Assembly (NCBI GenBank): GCA_016222805.1
Contig: JACRQG010000011.1
Location: forward strand, 62,001 to 126,000
From: Verrucomicrobiota bacterium
GTDB taxonomy: Bacteria; Verrucomicrobiota; Verrucomicrobiia; Opitutales; Opitutaceae
Direction of reading: 5' to 3'
DNA length: 64,000 nt
The position numbers were made by a program, and so were the translations under genes. Below the pieces are notes generated by a model. It ran no database searches and was not told the DNA's origin. It saw only the letters and a list, made by a program, of their open reading frames with translations. Of this stretch, positions 17,370 to 25,403 are shown in pieces; positions within the stretch are counted from its first letter, which is position 1, and each line of letters starts with the position of its first letter.

Positions 17370-20054
17370 TCACCGGCCACCGGGGCGCGGAAACTCCGGC
17401 GCCGGCAGGAACGTGGACCCCGGGGCGAGCAATTCCACCGCCCAGATGGCGCTGAGCGAGGCGTACTTCGACGCCGCCAGCGAGTCGCCGTGCTGGGGCT
17501 TGGGATACGCCTCCGCCAGCCGCCGCATCGAACGCTCCGACGATTCCGCCCCAAACGTCCAGGTGTACTTCAGCTGGGCGGCCCGCAGGTCCGGGGTGTC
17601 ATCCACGTGTCGGCGATAGTACAGCAGGGGCAAGGCCCGGAGTGTGCCGCGGGCGCCGAGTTCAAACATCTCGTGCGCGCGGCCCTCCCGGAGCGGGGGC
17701 AGGAAGGTCCGCGCCAGCGTGCCGGCAATGCGCCGCCGGAGGTCTTCATCGGTGGCGTCCCGCCAGGCCCACAATAACGCCTCCGCGTGGAAATACCCGG
17801 CGGCGGCGTAGCCCGCATCGAGGTAGGCGAGCAGGTTGCGATCGGCGATCCGGCGGTGGTTGGAATTCGGGTCGAGATAGGTCAGGAGGAACTGCACGCC
17901 GAGGATGTCTGGCAGCACCCAGGAGGGGCCGTAGCGGTTGCGAACGCCGCGCGAGGAACCGAGACCATAGTGCCCGGCTTTGGCCTGGGCGCGCTGCGCG
18001 TCGGTGGTTGCCGCCGCGCTGAGCTCCCGCGCGGCGTCGGCATCGAGATAAAAGGTCTCCGCCCAGGCGGCAAAGCGCCGACAGAAATCCGCGCAGGCCG
18101 CGCGCCGGGCGGGATCCATCCGGGCGGCGATCTGTCCGATGGCCAGGGCAATCTGTCCTCCGTCCGCGACATTGTAGGTATCCGACGTCTCGCCGTAGCC
18201 CATCGGGATGGAGCCGTCGGGGTTCTGCCGCGCCAGCAGCATGTCCACCCAGCGCAGCCCGCCCGCGCGCAGAGCGGACTCGGAAGTGGCCGCCCACAGG
18301 TCGCGGTGGCGCTGCCGGCGTTCCGGCTCCCTCGCCAGGAGGTCGAGGTAGGCGAAGATCGCCCGGACCCCGTAGGCGTCGCCGAAATAGTGATGGCTGA
18401 TCCGGCCGTCGGGAAACGCGCGCTGGGTCCGGACGAGATGCGCCAGCGCGTGCAGGAGGGCGCGTTCCACGTCCACCTCGTCGTCCCACGCGTCGTGGCC
18501 GCCGTCTTCCCCCGCCCAGGTCACGCGCCAGCGGAAACGATCGAAGCGAAAGTTCTCCGGCACTGCACCCAGGTCGACGGTGGTGTCGGCGTCGGCGCGT
18601 GCCGGCAGGACGAGCCTCACTTCGGCCGACCGCGGCAGGCCCTCGACCTCCACGGCCACTCGTCCGCGCGTCTCGACGGCCCGGGGATTGCGGATCCTGA
18701 GTTCCAGGCGGGGGCGAAGAGTCGTGCCGGCGAGTTCCGGGGTCGTGTTGATCGTGACCCGGGTGATCGCGGGGCGGCGCAGCAGGGCGGCGGCCAGCCG
18801 GGCGACCTGATCCGTGCGTTCGGGGCTCCGACCCAATTCTGCCGCCCCAACCCCGAACATCGCCAGTGCCGAACCGGCGTAGCGGCCTCCGGTCGGATAG
18901 CGAAGTTCGGCCAACGCATCTCCGGCGGCATTTGGCCAAAGGACCTCGCGGCGCTGTTCCCGCTCCGGTTTCGCATCGTGTTCCGCGCGGTGATCCGTGC
19001 CCATTTGCACGCCGGGGTGGAGCACCAGCGGGGCCGGGCAACCCCACGCTTCGTCGAATCCGGGAGGAGGAGCCACCTTCGCTGCGCCGCGGAAGGGATC
19101 GAACAGCCAGGCCGGAACCTCCGTCTTTCGGGTGCGAAAGGGCCAGCGCAGGCCGGTGAGCCGGGAGGTCGGTGCCCCGGGCTGTTCGGCCTTGCACCAC
19201 TCGATTCCGCCCAGCGAAAAGGCCATCGGCTTCTCCCGCCACACGGTGGCGCCGTCGATTCCGATCGCGACGCGTCGCACCCGCGCCAAGTCCAGCCGGG
19301 GCGGCACTGCCTCCGGGTCCGACCAGCCGAGCGGCAGGAAGTCGGCCGCCGGCACCGCCAGTCGTTGCCAGTCGCTGCCGATGGGAGCCAAGGCCAGCCA
19401 GGGGGCGCCGGCGTCGTCCCACGCCTGCACGGAGAGGAGGTCCGCATAGGCGTCTCCCTTCGCCCAGAAGGTCAGCACGTCGGTTTCTTCCGGTGGCTTG
19501 GTCGCGACGTCAAACTCGACGACGACATCGTTCATGCCTCGCTTCCGGGTGCGAAACTCGAGCGCGCTGCGGCCATCCGGAAGGCTGGTCTTCGTCACCT
19601 GCACCGGCTCGTCGCGGGAGCGGGAGAGGTCCTTGGGCAGCTTAGGCTGGAGAATCCGGTAACGCGCGTCGTTCGCCAGGTCCACGGCGCTGAGGCCGGA
19701 GTTCACCCGCGGCTGGTAGTCGAAGGCGTGGGCGCCGATTACGATGATCGGTCGTCGCGAGCGCAGGAACCGATCGATGGCCGGGCGGCTCTCCGGAGGA
19801 CAGGCCGCTTCGGGCCCCAGCACCGCCAGCGCTGCGTCGAGTTCGTCGAGGCGGGCAAGATCCGCCGGTCCGATCACCGTGGGCTCCAGTCCCTGCCGCT
19901 GCAGGGCGGTCACCAGGTGACCGGGACGGACCAGAGCCTCCCCAAAGACGGCCACCCGTTCCGCGGCCCCGGCCGGACTCGCGAGCAAGCCGCCCAGGAT
20001 CGCACCAAGGGCGGCGACCCGGAGCGCGATGTCCCGCCGACGGTCACCTTTCAC
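17370..20054 (-). CDS. Large exported multidomain protein with alpha/alpha-toroid-like C-terminus; unknown activity
   Basis: I do not recognise a defined family. The 894-residue protein starts at GTG 20054, immediately before a signal peptide (DIALRVAALGAILGGLLASPAGA). It then shows a glutamine-amidotransferase-like alpha/beta region (RVAVFGEALVRPGHLVTAL..., about 30-120), a jelly-roll resembling carbohydrate-binding modules (NDVVVEFDVATKPPEETDVLTFWAK..., 160-280), further beta structure (to about 540), and a helical region (550-870) with IFAYLDLLARE, RQNPDGSIPMGY and NVADGGQIALAIGQI suggesting an (alpha/alpha)6 barrel as in many lyases and glycosidases. It begins 17 bp after the TonB receptor's stop on the same strand, so the pair is probably co-transcribed and acts on one ligand. 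Confidence 0.7.
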   Translation of the reverse strand: MKGDRRRDIALRVAALGAILGGLLASPAGAAERVAVFGEALVRPGHLVTALQRQGLEPTVIGPADLARLDELDAALAVLGPEAACPPESRPAIDRFLRSRRPIIVIGAHAFDYQPRVNSGLSAVDLANDARYRILQPKLPKDLSRSRDEPVQVTKTSLPDGRSALEFRTRKRGMNDVVVEFDVATKPPEETDVLTFWAKGDAYADLLSVQAWDDAGAPWLALAPIGSDWQRLAVPAADFLPLGWSDPEAVPPRLDLARVRRVAIGIDGATVWREKPMAFSLGGIEWCKAEQPGAPTSRLTGLRWPFRTRKTEVPAWLFDPFRGAAKVAPPPGFDEAWGCPAPLVLHPGVQMGTDHRAEHDAKPEREQRREVLWPNAAGDALAELRYPTGGRYAGSALAMFGVGAAELGRSPERTDQVARLAAALLRRPAITRVTINTTPELAGTTLRPRLELRIRNPRAVETRGRVAVEVEGLPRSAEVRLVLPARADADTTVDLGAVPENFRFDRFRWRVTWAGEDGGHDAWDDEVDVERALLHALAHLVRTQRAFPDGRISHHYFGDAYGVRAIFAYLDLLAREPERRQRHRDLWAATSESALRAGGLRWVDMLLARQNPDGSIPMGYGETSDTYNVADGGQIALAIGQIAARMDPARRAACADFCRRFAAWAETFYLDADAARELSAAATTDAQRAQAKAGHYGLGSSRGVRNRYGPSWVLPDILGVQFLLTYLDPNSNHRRIADRNLLAYLDAGYAAAGYFHAEALLWAWRDATDEDLRRRIAGTLARTFLPPLREGRAHEMFELGARGTLRALPLLYYRRHVDDTPDLRAAQLKYTWTFGAESSERSMRRLAEAYPKPQHGDSLAASKYASLSAIWAVELLAPGSTFLPAPEFPRPGGR

Positions 20055-20071
20055 CGGAGAACTCTCGCGGC

Positions 20072-22819
20072 TCAGAACTTCACGGTGGCGGTGAAGTCCC
20101 ATTGCGGCGGCATCACGTAGCTCAACCGGTAGGCGATGGTGTCGTTCGCGAGCGTCGTGGTTCCCACGCGGCGGGTTCGGCTGTTTTCGAGGTCGACGAG
20201 GTTCTTCACTCCGAGCCGGAACCGCACCTGCTGCTTGAAGATCTTCTGGTCGCGCATCACGTAGGCGTTCACCAGGTGCTGCTGCCCGCCGAGGATCGAG
20301 CGACCGTCGAGGATCGCGAGGAGGTAGTTGTCGCGCCAGTTGCCGTTGGCGCCGAGGCGAACGCCGCGCAGCGGCGCCCAGGCTTCCCGCGAAAACGCGT
20401 AGTCGATGATCCAACTCGCGGACCAGGGGGCCGCCCGCGCGCCGGTCGGCTTGTCGTCGACGTCGCTCTGGGCGAGCACGTCGCGGGCTTCGGCGAGCAG
20501 CGCCGGGGACTCGTTGCCCCGCGCCACGGCCGCCTCGTACATGGCCCGGAAGGTCGAGAAATCCGGGCGCGTGAGCACGTCAGCCCTCGCGACGGTGAAG
20601 CGGGTTTGCAGGCCCTTGAACGGACGGAACATCAGCGTCAGGTCGAACCCCTTGGAGGTTTCGGTCGAGACGACGTCCCGCCATTGGTTCACGTCGTCCC
20701 AGGGCTGGAAATACCGGGGATCACTCTCGGGCAGGCCGTTCGGGTTGAACAGTTCCTCGACATCGCCGCGGGTGAAGCTGGTCGGCGTCCAGCGGAACTC
20801 CACGTTTTCCCGGTCGATGTGGAAGACACCCGCCTGGAAGGAGCCGCGCTGGCCCCAGAAGTCACCCTTGAGGCCGACCTCCTTGGTTACGCCTACGATG
20901 GGACCGAAGGGCTTGCGGTCGAAGGTGCGGGCGTCCTGGAACCGGAAGGACTCCGAGTAGACGCCGAAGGCATTCAGGTCCTTGGTCAGGCGCACGGTCA
21001 CGCCCGCGGTGTAGCTCGTGTTGCGCTGGTCCAGATTGGGGTTGCGACGGTATTCGCCCGGCAGCGCGTCCTCCGGGTTCGGGGGCGGGATGTCCTCGCC
21101 GTTGGGCTTCAGGCGGCGGCCGACGTAGTCGAGGGTTTTGTTCCAGTCGCGACGCATGCCGAGCACCGTCTGCACGCGTCCGCCGAAGTAGTTGCCGCTG
21201 GCCGAGACCGCGGCGGCGGATTGCTGGCGCCACTCGGTGGCATCCCCGGCGCCGGCCGCCTGGTAGGCGAACAGCCCCGGCTGGAACGTCGGCGTGGTCG
21301 GCAGATTGCGGATCTGGAACTGATCGAAGAAGGCCTGCGAGTAGAACTGCGGATCGTCGAGGTAGGCGCGGAAACGGATCCGGTCGTTCGTGGTGCTCAG
21401 GGCGCGCCCGGCATTCACGCCGGCGAGGTTGTAGAGGAAGTAGCGGTAGTTGTTGGTGAAGTCCTCGCGATAGTCGCCGGAGAGCACGAGCAGCTGCTTC
21501 ATCCAGCGGGTCACCTGCCAGGGATAGACGGCGGTGAAGCGGAAGGCGTCGACGTCGTTGCCAAAGCGCTTCAGGTCGATGCCGACCGACTCGACATAGG
21601 GCCGTCCGTTGACGTCGAGGCTGACCGTGCTGGAGAAGAAGTTGTCGTTCCGGAGCCCCATCTGGTTCTGGTGGTTGTAGGCCAGCTCGAGGCCCAGCTT
21701 GCCGAGGCGCTGCTCGATCGTGATGGAGTAGGTGTCGAAGGGGCGTCCCTGCTCGTCGAAGGTACCGCGGATGTTGTAGCGCTTGGGGTAACCGTACACG
21801 CGCTTCGTCCCCACCACCGCTCCCGCGGCATTGCGCATCGTGACGTCGAAGAAGCTGCCCTCGACGAGGCTGGGGGAGCCGCCCGCGGGGGCGTTGGCGG
21901 TGCTGCGGTCGGCGGCCGGGAGCGTGGATTGGGCGAAGATGTTGTTGGTGTCGTCCGAGGTGAACCACCACCCGGCCCCGGTGAAGGACAGCGAGCGCGC
22001 CGACTGCTCGCGAATCTGCACGCCGGCATAACCGCGGTTGTTGTGGATTTCCCCCTTCTCGGCTTCGACCCGAATCTCGGTGTTCCGGAAGGGCCGCCAG
22101 GTCACCGCCACGTGCTGGGCATCGAGCTTGTAGGCCGAGAAGTCCTGGAAGGTCTTTTCCGCCCGGCGCACGACGTTGACGCGGACGGCGAGGTTGTCGC
22201 GCAGCTTGCGATTGAGATCGAACTGCACGCGGTAGGCGTTCTCGCTGCCGTACTGGGCGAGGAGGCTGCCGTGGTTGCGGAACTGCGCGCGCTTCGTGAA
22301 GACCGCGCCCTGGCCGCCGGGCTCGACGTCGCCGAAGATGAGGGAGTTGGAGCCCTTCCCGAAGTCGATGCGCTCGACGTTGTAGGTGTCGCTGGGGATG
22401 TACCAGCGGAAATAGTTTCGCGAGACGTTGAATCGCTGCGACAGGCCGCGGAACGAGAAGTTGTCGGTGCCCGCGTCGTTTTCCATCGGAGGGGCGGCGT
22501 AGACGTTGGCCACGAACTTCGTGACCTCGTCGGCGGTGAAGAGGCCGAGATCCTCCATGAAGTCGCTGGTGATGGCGTCGATGTTCACCGGCACGTCCTT
22601 GAGTTCCTGCCGCGTGCGCGTGGCGGAGAGCGTGGCGTTGGCCGACCATCCGGACTCGCGCTCGACGTCGACCACGAAGGGCGAGAGCTGGACCAGTTCC
22701 TCCGAGGCCGGGCGGGGACCGGACGCGGGGGCCGGCGCGGACTGCGAACGAAGGGACGGCAGCAGCGCGGCCAAACCCAGGCTACACGTGAGGAGAACGA
22801 AGGGGAGACGCACTTTCAT
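20072..22819 (-). CDS. TonB-dependent receptor
   Basis: A 915-residue outer-membrane receptor. The signal peptide (MKVRLPFVLLTCSLGLAALLPS) starts at the ATG at 22819. A TonB-box-like LSPFVV (45-50) precedes a plug containing DVPVNIDAITSDFMEDLG, NFSFRGLSQR, YNVERIDFGKGSNSLIFGDVEPGGQGAVF. The barrel ends MPPQWDFTATVKF with the usual terminal Phe. No SusD-type lipoprotein is adjacent. It is followed after 17 bp by the large exported protein, and is preceded at 174 bp by the CDP-alcohol phosphotransferase gene. Likely import of an oligosaccharide or metal chelate; I infer a carbohydrate from its partner. Confidence 0.9.
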   Translation of the reverse strand: MKVRLPFVLLTCSLGLAALLPSLRSQSAPAPASGPRPASEELVQLSPFVVDVERESGWSANATLSATRTRQELKDVPVNIDAITSDFMEDLGLFTADEVTKFVANVYAAPPMENDAGTDNFSFRGLSQRFNVSRNYFRWYIPSDTYNVERIDFGKGSNSLIFGDVEPGGQGAVFTKRAQFRNHGSLLAQYGSENAYRVQFDLNRKLRDNLAVRVNVVRRAEKTFQDFSAYKLDAQHVAVTWRPFRNTEIRVEAEKGEIHNNRGYAGVQIREQSARSLSFTGAGWWFTSDDTNNIFAQSTLPAADRSTANAPAGGSPSLVEGSFFDVTMRNAAGAVVGTKRVYGYPKRYNIRGTFDEQGRPFDTYSITIEQRLGKLGLELAYNHQNQMGLRNDNFFSSTVSLDVNGRPYVESVGIDLKRFGNDVDAFRFTAVYPWQVTRWMKQLLVLSGDYREDFTNNYRYFLYNLAGVNAGRALSTTNDRIRFRAYLDDPQFYSQAFFDQFQIRNLPTTPTFQPGLFAYQAAGAGDATEWRQQSAAAVSASGNYFGGRVQTVLGMRRDWNKTLDYVGRRLKPNGEDIPPPNPEDALPGEYRRNPNLDQRNTSYTAGVTVRLTKDLNAFGVYSESFRFQDARTFDRKPFGPIVGVTKEVGLKGDFWGQRGSFQAGVFHIDRENVEFRWTPTSFTRGDVEELFNPNGLPESDPRYFQPWDDVNQWRDVVSTETSKGFDLTLMFRPFKGLQTRFTVARADVLTRPDFSTFRAMYEAAVARGNESPALLAEARDVLAQSDVDDKPTGARAAPWSASWIIDYAFSREAWAPLRGVRLGANGNWRDNYLLAILDGRSILGGQQHLVNAYVMRDQKIFKQQVRFRLGVKNLVDLENSRTRRVGTTTLANDTIAYRLSYVMPPQWDFTATVKF

Positions 22820-22993
22820 GGGCAACAGGGATGACGAATGAGAAGGAAGATCGGCGCGCGGTGCACTCCGAAACCAAATTCACCGGGGGCGTCGGCGGCA
22901 AGGCCGGCACCTCCTTTCGAATGCCGTGGTTTCGGGAGGAGAGGCCCTGCGGCCTTCGGGCACGCGCTTGCTGCAGGCGAGCGCGGCGGCCGC

Positions 22994-23986
22994 TCAGTCC
23001 GGATTGCGCCAGCGCCAGTCGGCGCGCAGGGGAAGGACGACCGTGACCATTCCCCACGCGGTCTTCAGCGCGAGCCAGGCCACCAAGACGAACGGCAGCC
23101 AGGCCGGGCCGAACGGGGCGAGGAGCGCAAGCCCCGGGGCCAGGAAGTCGGGCCAGACCGGCGGCCGGCGCAGCAGGTGGCTGCCGATCACGCGGCCGCC
23201 GTAGTCGCCGCTGTGCAGCAGGAGCGCGGTGATGGCGCACCAGGAAGGGGCCGGCAACCGCGCCAGCGCTCCGGTAAGCAACAGGCTGGTGACGAGGTAG
23301 GCGGCGAACGACGGAGGCAGGCGACCGATCCGGCGCAGGCAGTCGACCGTGGCGCCGAGGCAGCCGCAGCTTCCCCCCACCACCAGCAGGGTGTAGGCGG
23401 GCAGGCCAAAGACCAGCGGCGAGGTCCACCAGGCGCGAACCGCCGGGATCATCCATGAGAGGTAGAAGGCGTTGAACAGGATCATCGCCTCGACCGCGCC
23501 AAACTTTCCGAAGTAGAGGGCGCCGCGTTCCTTCTCCTCGACCATGGTGGCCGCGAAGGCCTGGAGGGTGCACCAGACCACGAAGAGCATCACCAGCGGC
23601 GGCATGCTGCCGATGAGGGCGCAGGCGGCGAAGACCACCAGCGCCCCGTGGTAGACGTCGAGCGAATGATCCAAGTACTCCCCGAGGGCGGAACTCGTGC
23701 CGGTAGCCTTTGCCTGCATGCCGTCGACGTGATCGTAGCCGAGGTAGATCTGGGTCAGGATCAGAAAGGTGGCGGCCAGGGGAACCGGGGCGAAGTCCGC
23801 CGCCCGCAGCGACAGGAGAAACACGACCCACATGCAGGCGCTGGAAGCCAGCGTGATGAAGTTGGCGGGGAGCCACCGCGGCACCGGCGCAAACCAGAGG
23901 GGGGCGAGATGACGCCGGTAGAACGGCAGCAGGAGAGAGTGGTCCTCGCAGACGTAGGCGTAAGGCGGGCGGGGGGCGTCGCTCAT
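22994..23986 (-). CDS. CDP-alcohol phosphotransferase resembling eukaryotic choline/ethanolamine phosphotransferases
   Basis: A 330-residue polytopic membrane protein. The CDP-alcohol signature is complete in spacing: D85-x2-D88-G-x2-A92-K93-x8-G102-x3-D106-x3-D110, with Lys replacing the usual Arg. Its N-terminus (CEDHSLLLPFYRRHLAP..WLPANFITLASS) and GTSSALGEYLDHSLD follow the layout of eukaryotic CPT1/EPT1 more than that of PgsA or PssA. The family moves a phospho-alcohol from a CDP-alcohol to an acceptor such as diacylglycerol. Its ATG (23986-23984) overlaps the TGA of the upstream nucleotidyltransferase as ATGA, implying coupled translation and a two-step headgroup pathway. Headgroup and acceptor are unknown. 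Confidence 0.83.
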   Translation of the reverse strand: MSDAPRPPYAYVCEDHSLLLPFYRRHLAPLWFAPVPRWLPANFITLASSACMWVVFLLSLRAADFAPVPLAATFLILTQIYLGYDHVDGMQAKATGTSSALGEYLDHSLDVYHGALVVFAACALIGSMPPLVMLFVVWCTLQAFAATMVEEKERGALYFGKFGAVEAMILFNAFYLSWMIPAVRAWWTSPLVFGLPAYTLLVVGGSCGCLGATVDCLRRIGRLPPSFAAYLVTSLLLTGALARLPAPSWCAITALLLHSGDYGGRVIGSHLLRRPPVWPDFLAPGLALLAPFGPAWLPFVLVAWLALKTAWGMVTVVLPLRADWRWRNPD

Positions 23987-24744
23987 GCGCGGCGCGGCTG
24001 GGGCGCGGGGAGCTGCTTCAGGCGTGGCAGCGTGTGCTGCAAGGCGCGGGCATGGTGGCTCGGATCGTCGATCTCACACCACACCAGATCCGGCACGACC
24101 ACGAGGTGGAGGGGATGCTCGGCCGCCAGGGCGGTGAGGGCATCGTCGTAATGGTAGTTGCCGGCCTGGAGCGTGCCGAGGTCTTCAAAGTGCCGGCACA
24201 TCCGGTCATAGAACTCCGCCGTGAGTCGCCCCATGCCCACAAATTCGCCGACCGGAGGCGGGCCGGGCCGGCGTTGCTTGGTGAGCGCTCCGAGTCGTCC
24301 GTTCTCGCCGTAGGCGTGCACCTCGTCGCCCTGTTCCGTCGGGCCGGAGAGGAGCACGGCATTCCGGCGCGGCGCCTCGAGCAAAGCCGTCAGTGCCCGC
24401 GGCTCGTAGAGCAAGTCAGACTCGAGAAAGAGGAAGTCGGCGGGCAGTCGCGGACGGGCCAGGTACAGCGAGTGCATCGAGCCCGTGCGGGCGAAGTCGG
24501 GATTGTGGACGCGCTGGACGGACGGAAATTCCCGCGCCAGCACCTCGACGTACGCGTCGGCCTGCCAGCCGGTGACGAGCACCACGTTTGCGATGCCCGC
24601 GGCGTCCAGCAGCCCCAGCGAACGGGGCACGGGGCGCACCCCGTCGAGCGGAATCAGGCCCTTCGGGCGGTTGTTGTGCAGCGCCTGGAGGCGCGTGCCC
24701 ATGCCGGCGGCGAGGATGACAGCGGTGGTGGGTGCGTGGGACAC
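23983..24744 (-). CDS. Nucleotidyltransferase, LicC/phosphocholine-cytidylyltransferase-like
   Basis: A 253-residue soluble NTP-transferase. The GTG at 24744 starts right before the nucleotide-binding loop AVILAAGMGTRL (8-19) and RPKGLIPLDG (26-35); an ATG 135 bp upstream would add a non-protein-like stretch. VLVTGWQADAYVEVLA, NPDFARTGSMHSLYLA, FLFLESDLLYEP and the closing VPDLVWCEIDDPSHHARA fit LicC-like CTP:phosphoalcohol cytidylyltransferases, including PntC-type aminoethylphosphonate enzymes. Inferred reaction: CTP plus a phospho-alcohol gives a CDP-alcohol, which the overlapping downstream gene would use. A sugar-phosphate nucleotidyltransferase is the alternative. Confidence 0.8.
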   Translation of the reverse strand: MSHAPTTAVILAAGMGTRLQALHNNRPKGLIPLDGVRPVPRSLGLLDAAGIANVVLVTGWQADAYVEVLAREFPSVQRVHNPDFARTGSMHSLYLARPRLPADFLFLESDLLYEPRALTALLEAPRRNAVLLSGPTEQGDEVHAYGENGRLGALTKQRRPGPPPVGEFVGMGRLTAEFYDRMCRHFEDLGTLQAGNYHYDDALTALAAEHPLHLVVVPDLVWCEIDDPSHHARALQHTLPRLKQLPAPQPRRA

Positions 24745-24882
24745 GGTCGGCGGGATGGCGCGACAAAACGCGCGCAACCGCCGGTGGCAAGGCAGACCTG
24801 CAGGGACCGGGGCTGCGCGGCGATCGTGCAGATCCGTCACACGTGGCTCCAATCCGCAACCCAACACGACACCGGGCAAGGT

Positions 24883-24955
24883 GTAGCCGGCCGCGCTGAG
24901 GCCGGCCTCGACCAGGAGAAGGAAGGTGGCGGCTGGTTTCGGCGCCCGCGGCTAC
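24883..24955. repeat. GTAGCCGG/CCGGCTAC-type dispersed intergenic element, copy 1
   Basis: Starts GTAGCCGGCCGCGCTGAGG and ends GGCGCCCGCGGCTAC. Its first 24 bases match copy 2 (36935-37008, read on the minus strand) at 22 positions. It is imperfectly palindromic and intergenic, like a REP element. Confidence 0.6.
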
Positions 24956-25037
24956 AACAGAGTCGTCACGATCGGGTGCGAGGTGGATCGATGCCGTTTC
25001 TCCCCGGATGCGTGAGTGTACCTAACGGCGGGCGACG

Positions 25038-25232
25038 TCAACGACCGCGGGAATGAGACAGTCGGCGCGCGGCGTTCGACGAGTGCCGGGTGGAGGACTT
25101 CAGGAAATGGCCGACCTCGCGATTGTGCTGCTTCTCGACTCCGCGCGCGAGCTTGGCGGGGGCGGCGATTGGCGCGACGGGGGCGACGGGAGCGATGGGT
25201 TTCTCAGGTGCCGGGTTCAGGTCTGGATTCAT
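25038..25232 (-). CDS. Possible small Pro/Ala-rich protein, doubtful
   Basis: A 64-residue frame from the ATG at 25232. It has a low-complexity stretch (EKPIAPVAPVAPIAAPAKLA, residues 10-29) and a basic Ser/His/Arg-rich tail. No recognised domain, no clear ribosome-binding site and no neighbour link. It may be a spurious frame in GC-rich DNA; I list it because it is the only candidate in a 659-bp gap. Confidence 0.2.
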   Translation of the reverse strand: MNPDLNPAPEKPIAPVAPVAPIAAPAKLARGVEKQHNREVGHFLKSSTRHSSNAARRLSHSRGR

Positions 25233-25403
25233 GGATTGGGCTCCGGTTGCGGCTGTTCCTTCCGTTCGGTCCGGCCGATGCCTGGTCCCGGCGCGGCGGG
25301 TGCAGCCTTCGGGTAGTGTAGCCAAACCCGGCCGAACGCCAAACCGCAAATGCGGGGTGCTCGCCGCGCCGCGTCCGTGCGGACCGAAGGGGAGGATCCG
25401 GTC

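Larger units (their letters stand above)
24745..25403. other. 659-bp region with no confident gene
   Basis: Lies upstream of the nucleotidyltransferase gene and downstream of the sulfatase operon. It holds one GTAGCCGG-type repeat element (24883-24955) and one doubtful small minus-strand frame (25038-25232). Nothing else protein-like or RNA-like is visible. Confidence 0.5.

Noticed and set aside
17787-20120. A 777-codon plus-strand frame over the large exported protein
   Set aside because: Composition is typical of a reverse-complement shadow (many Gly, Arg, His, Val-Glu pairs); no signal or domain.
20102-22834. A 910-codon open frame antisense to the TonB receptor at 20072
   Set aside because: Same shadow effect; low-complexity composition and no recognisable domain, while the minus strand encodes a complete receptor.
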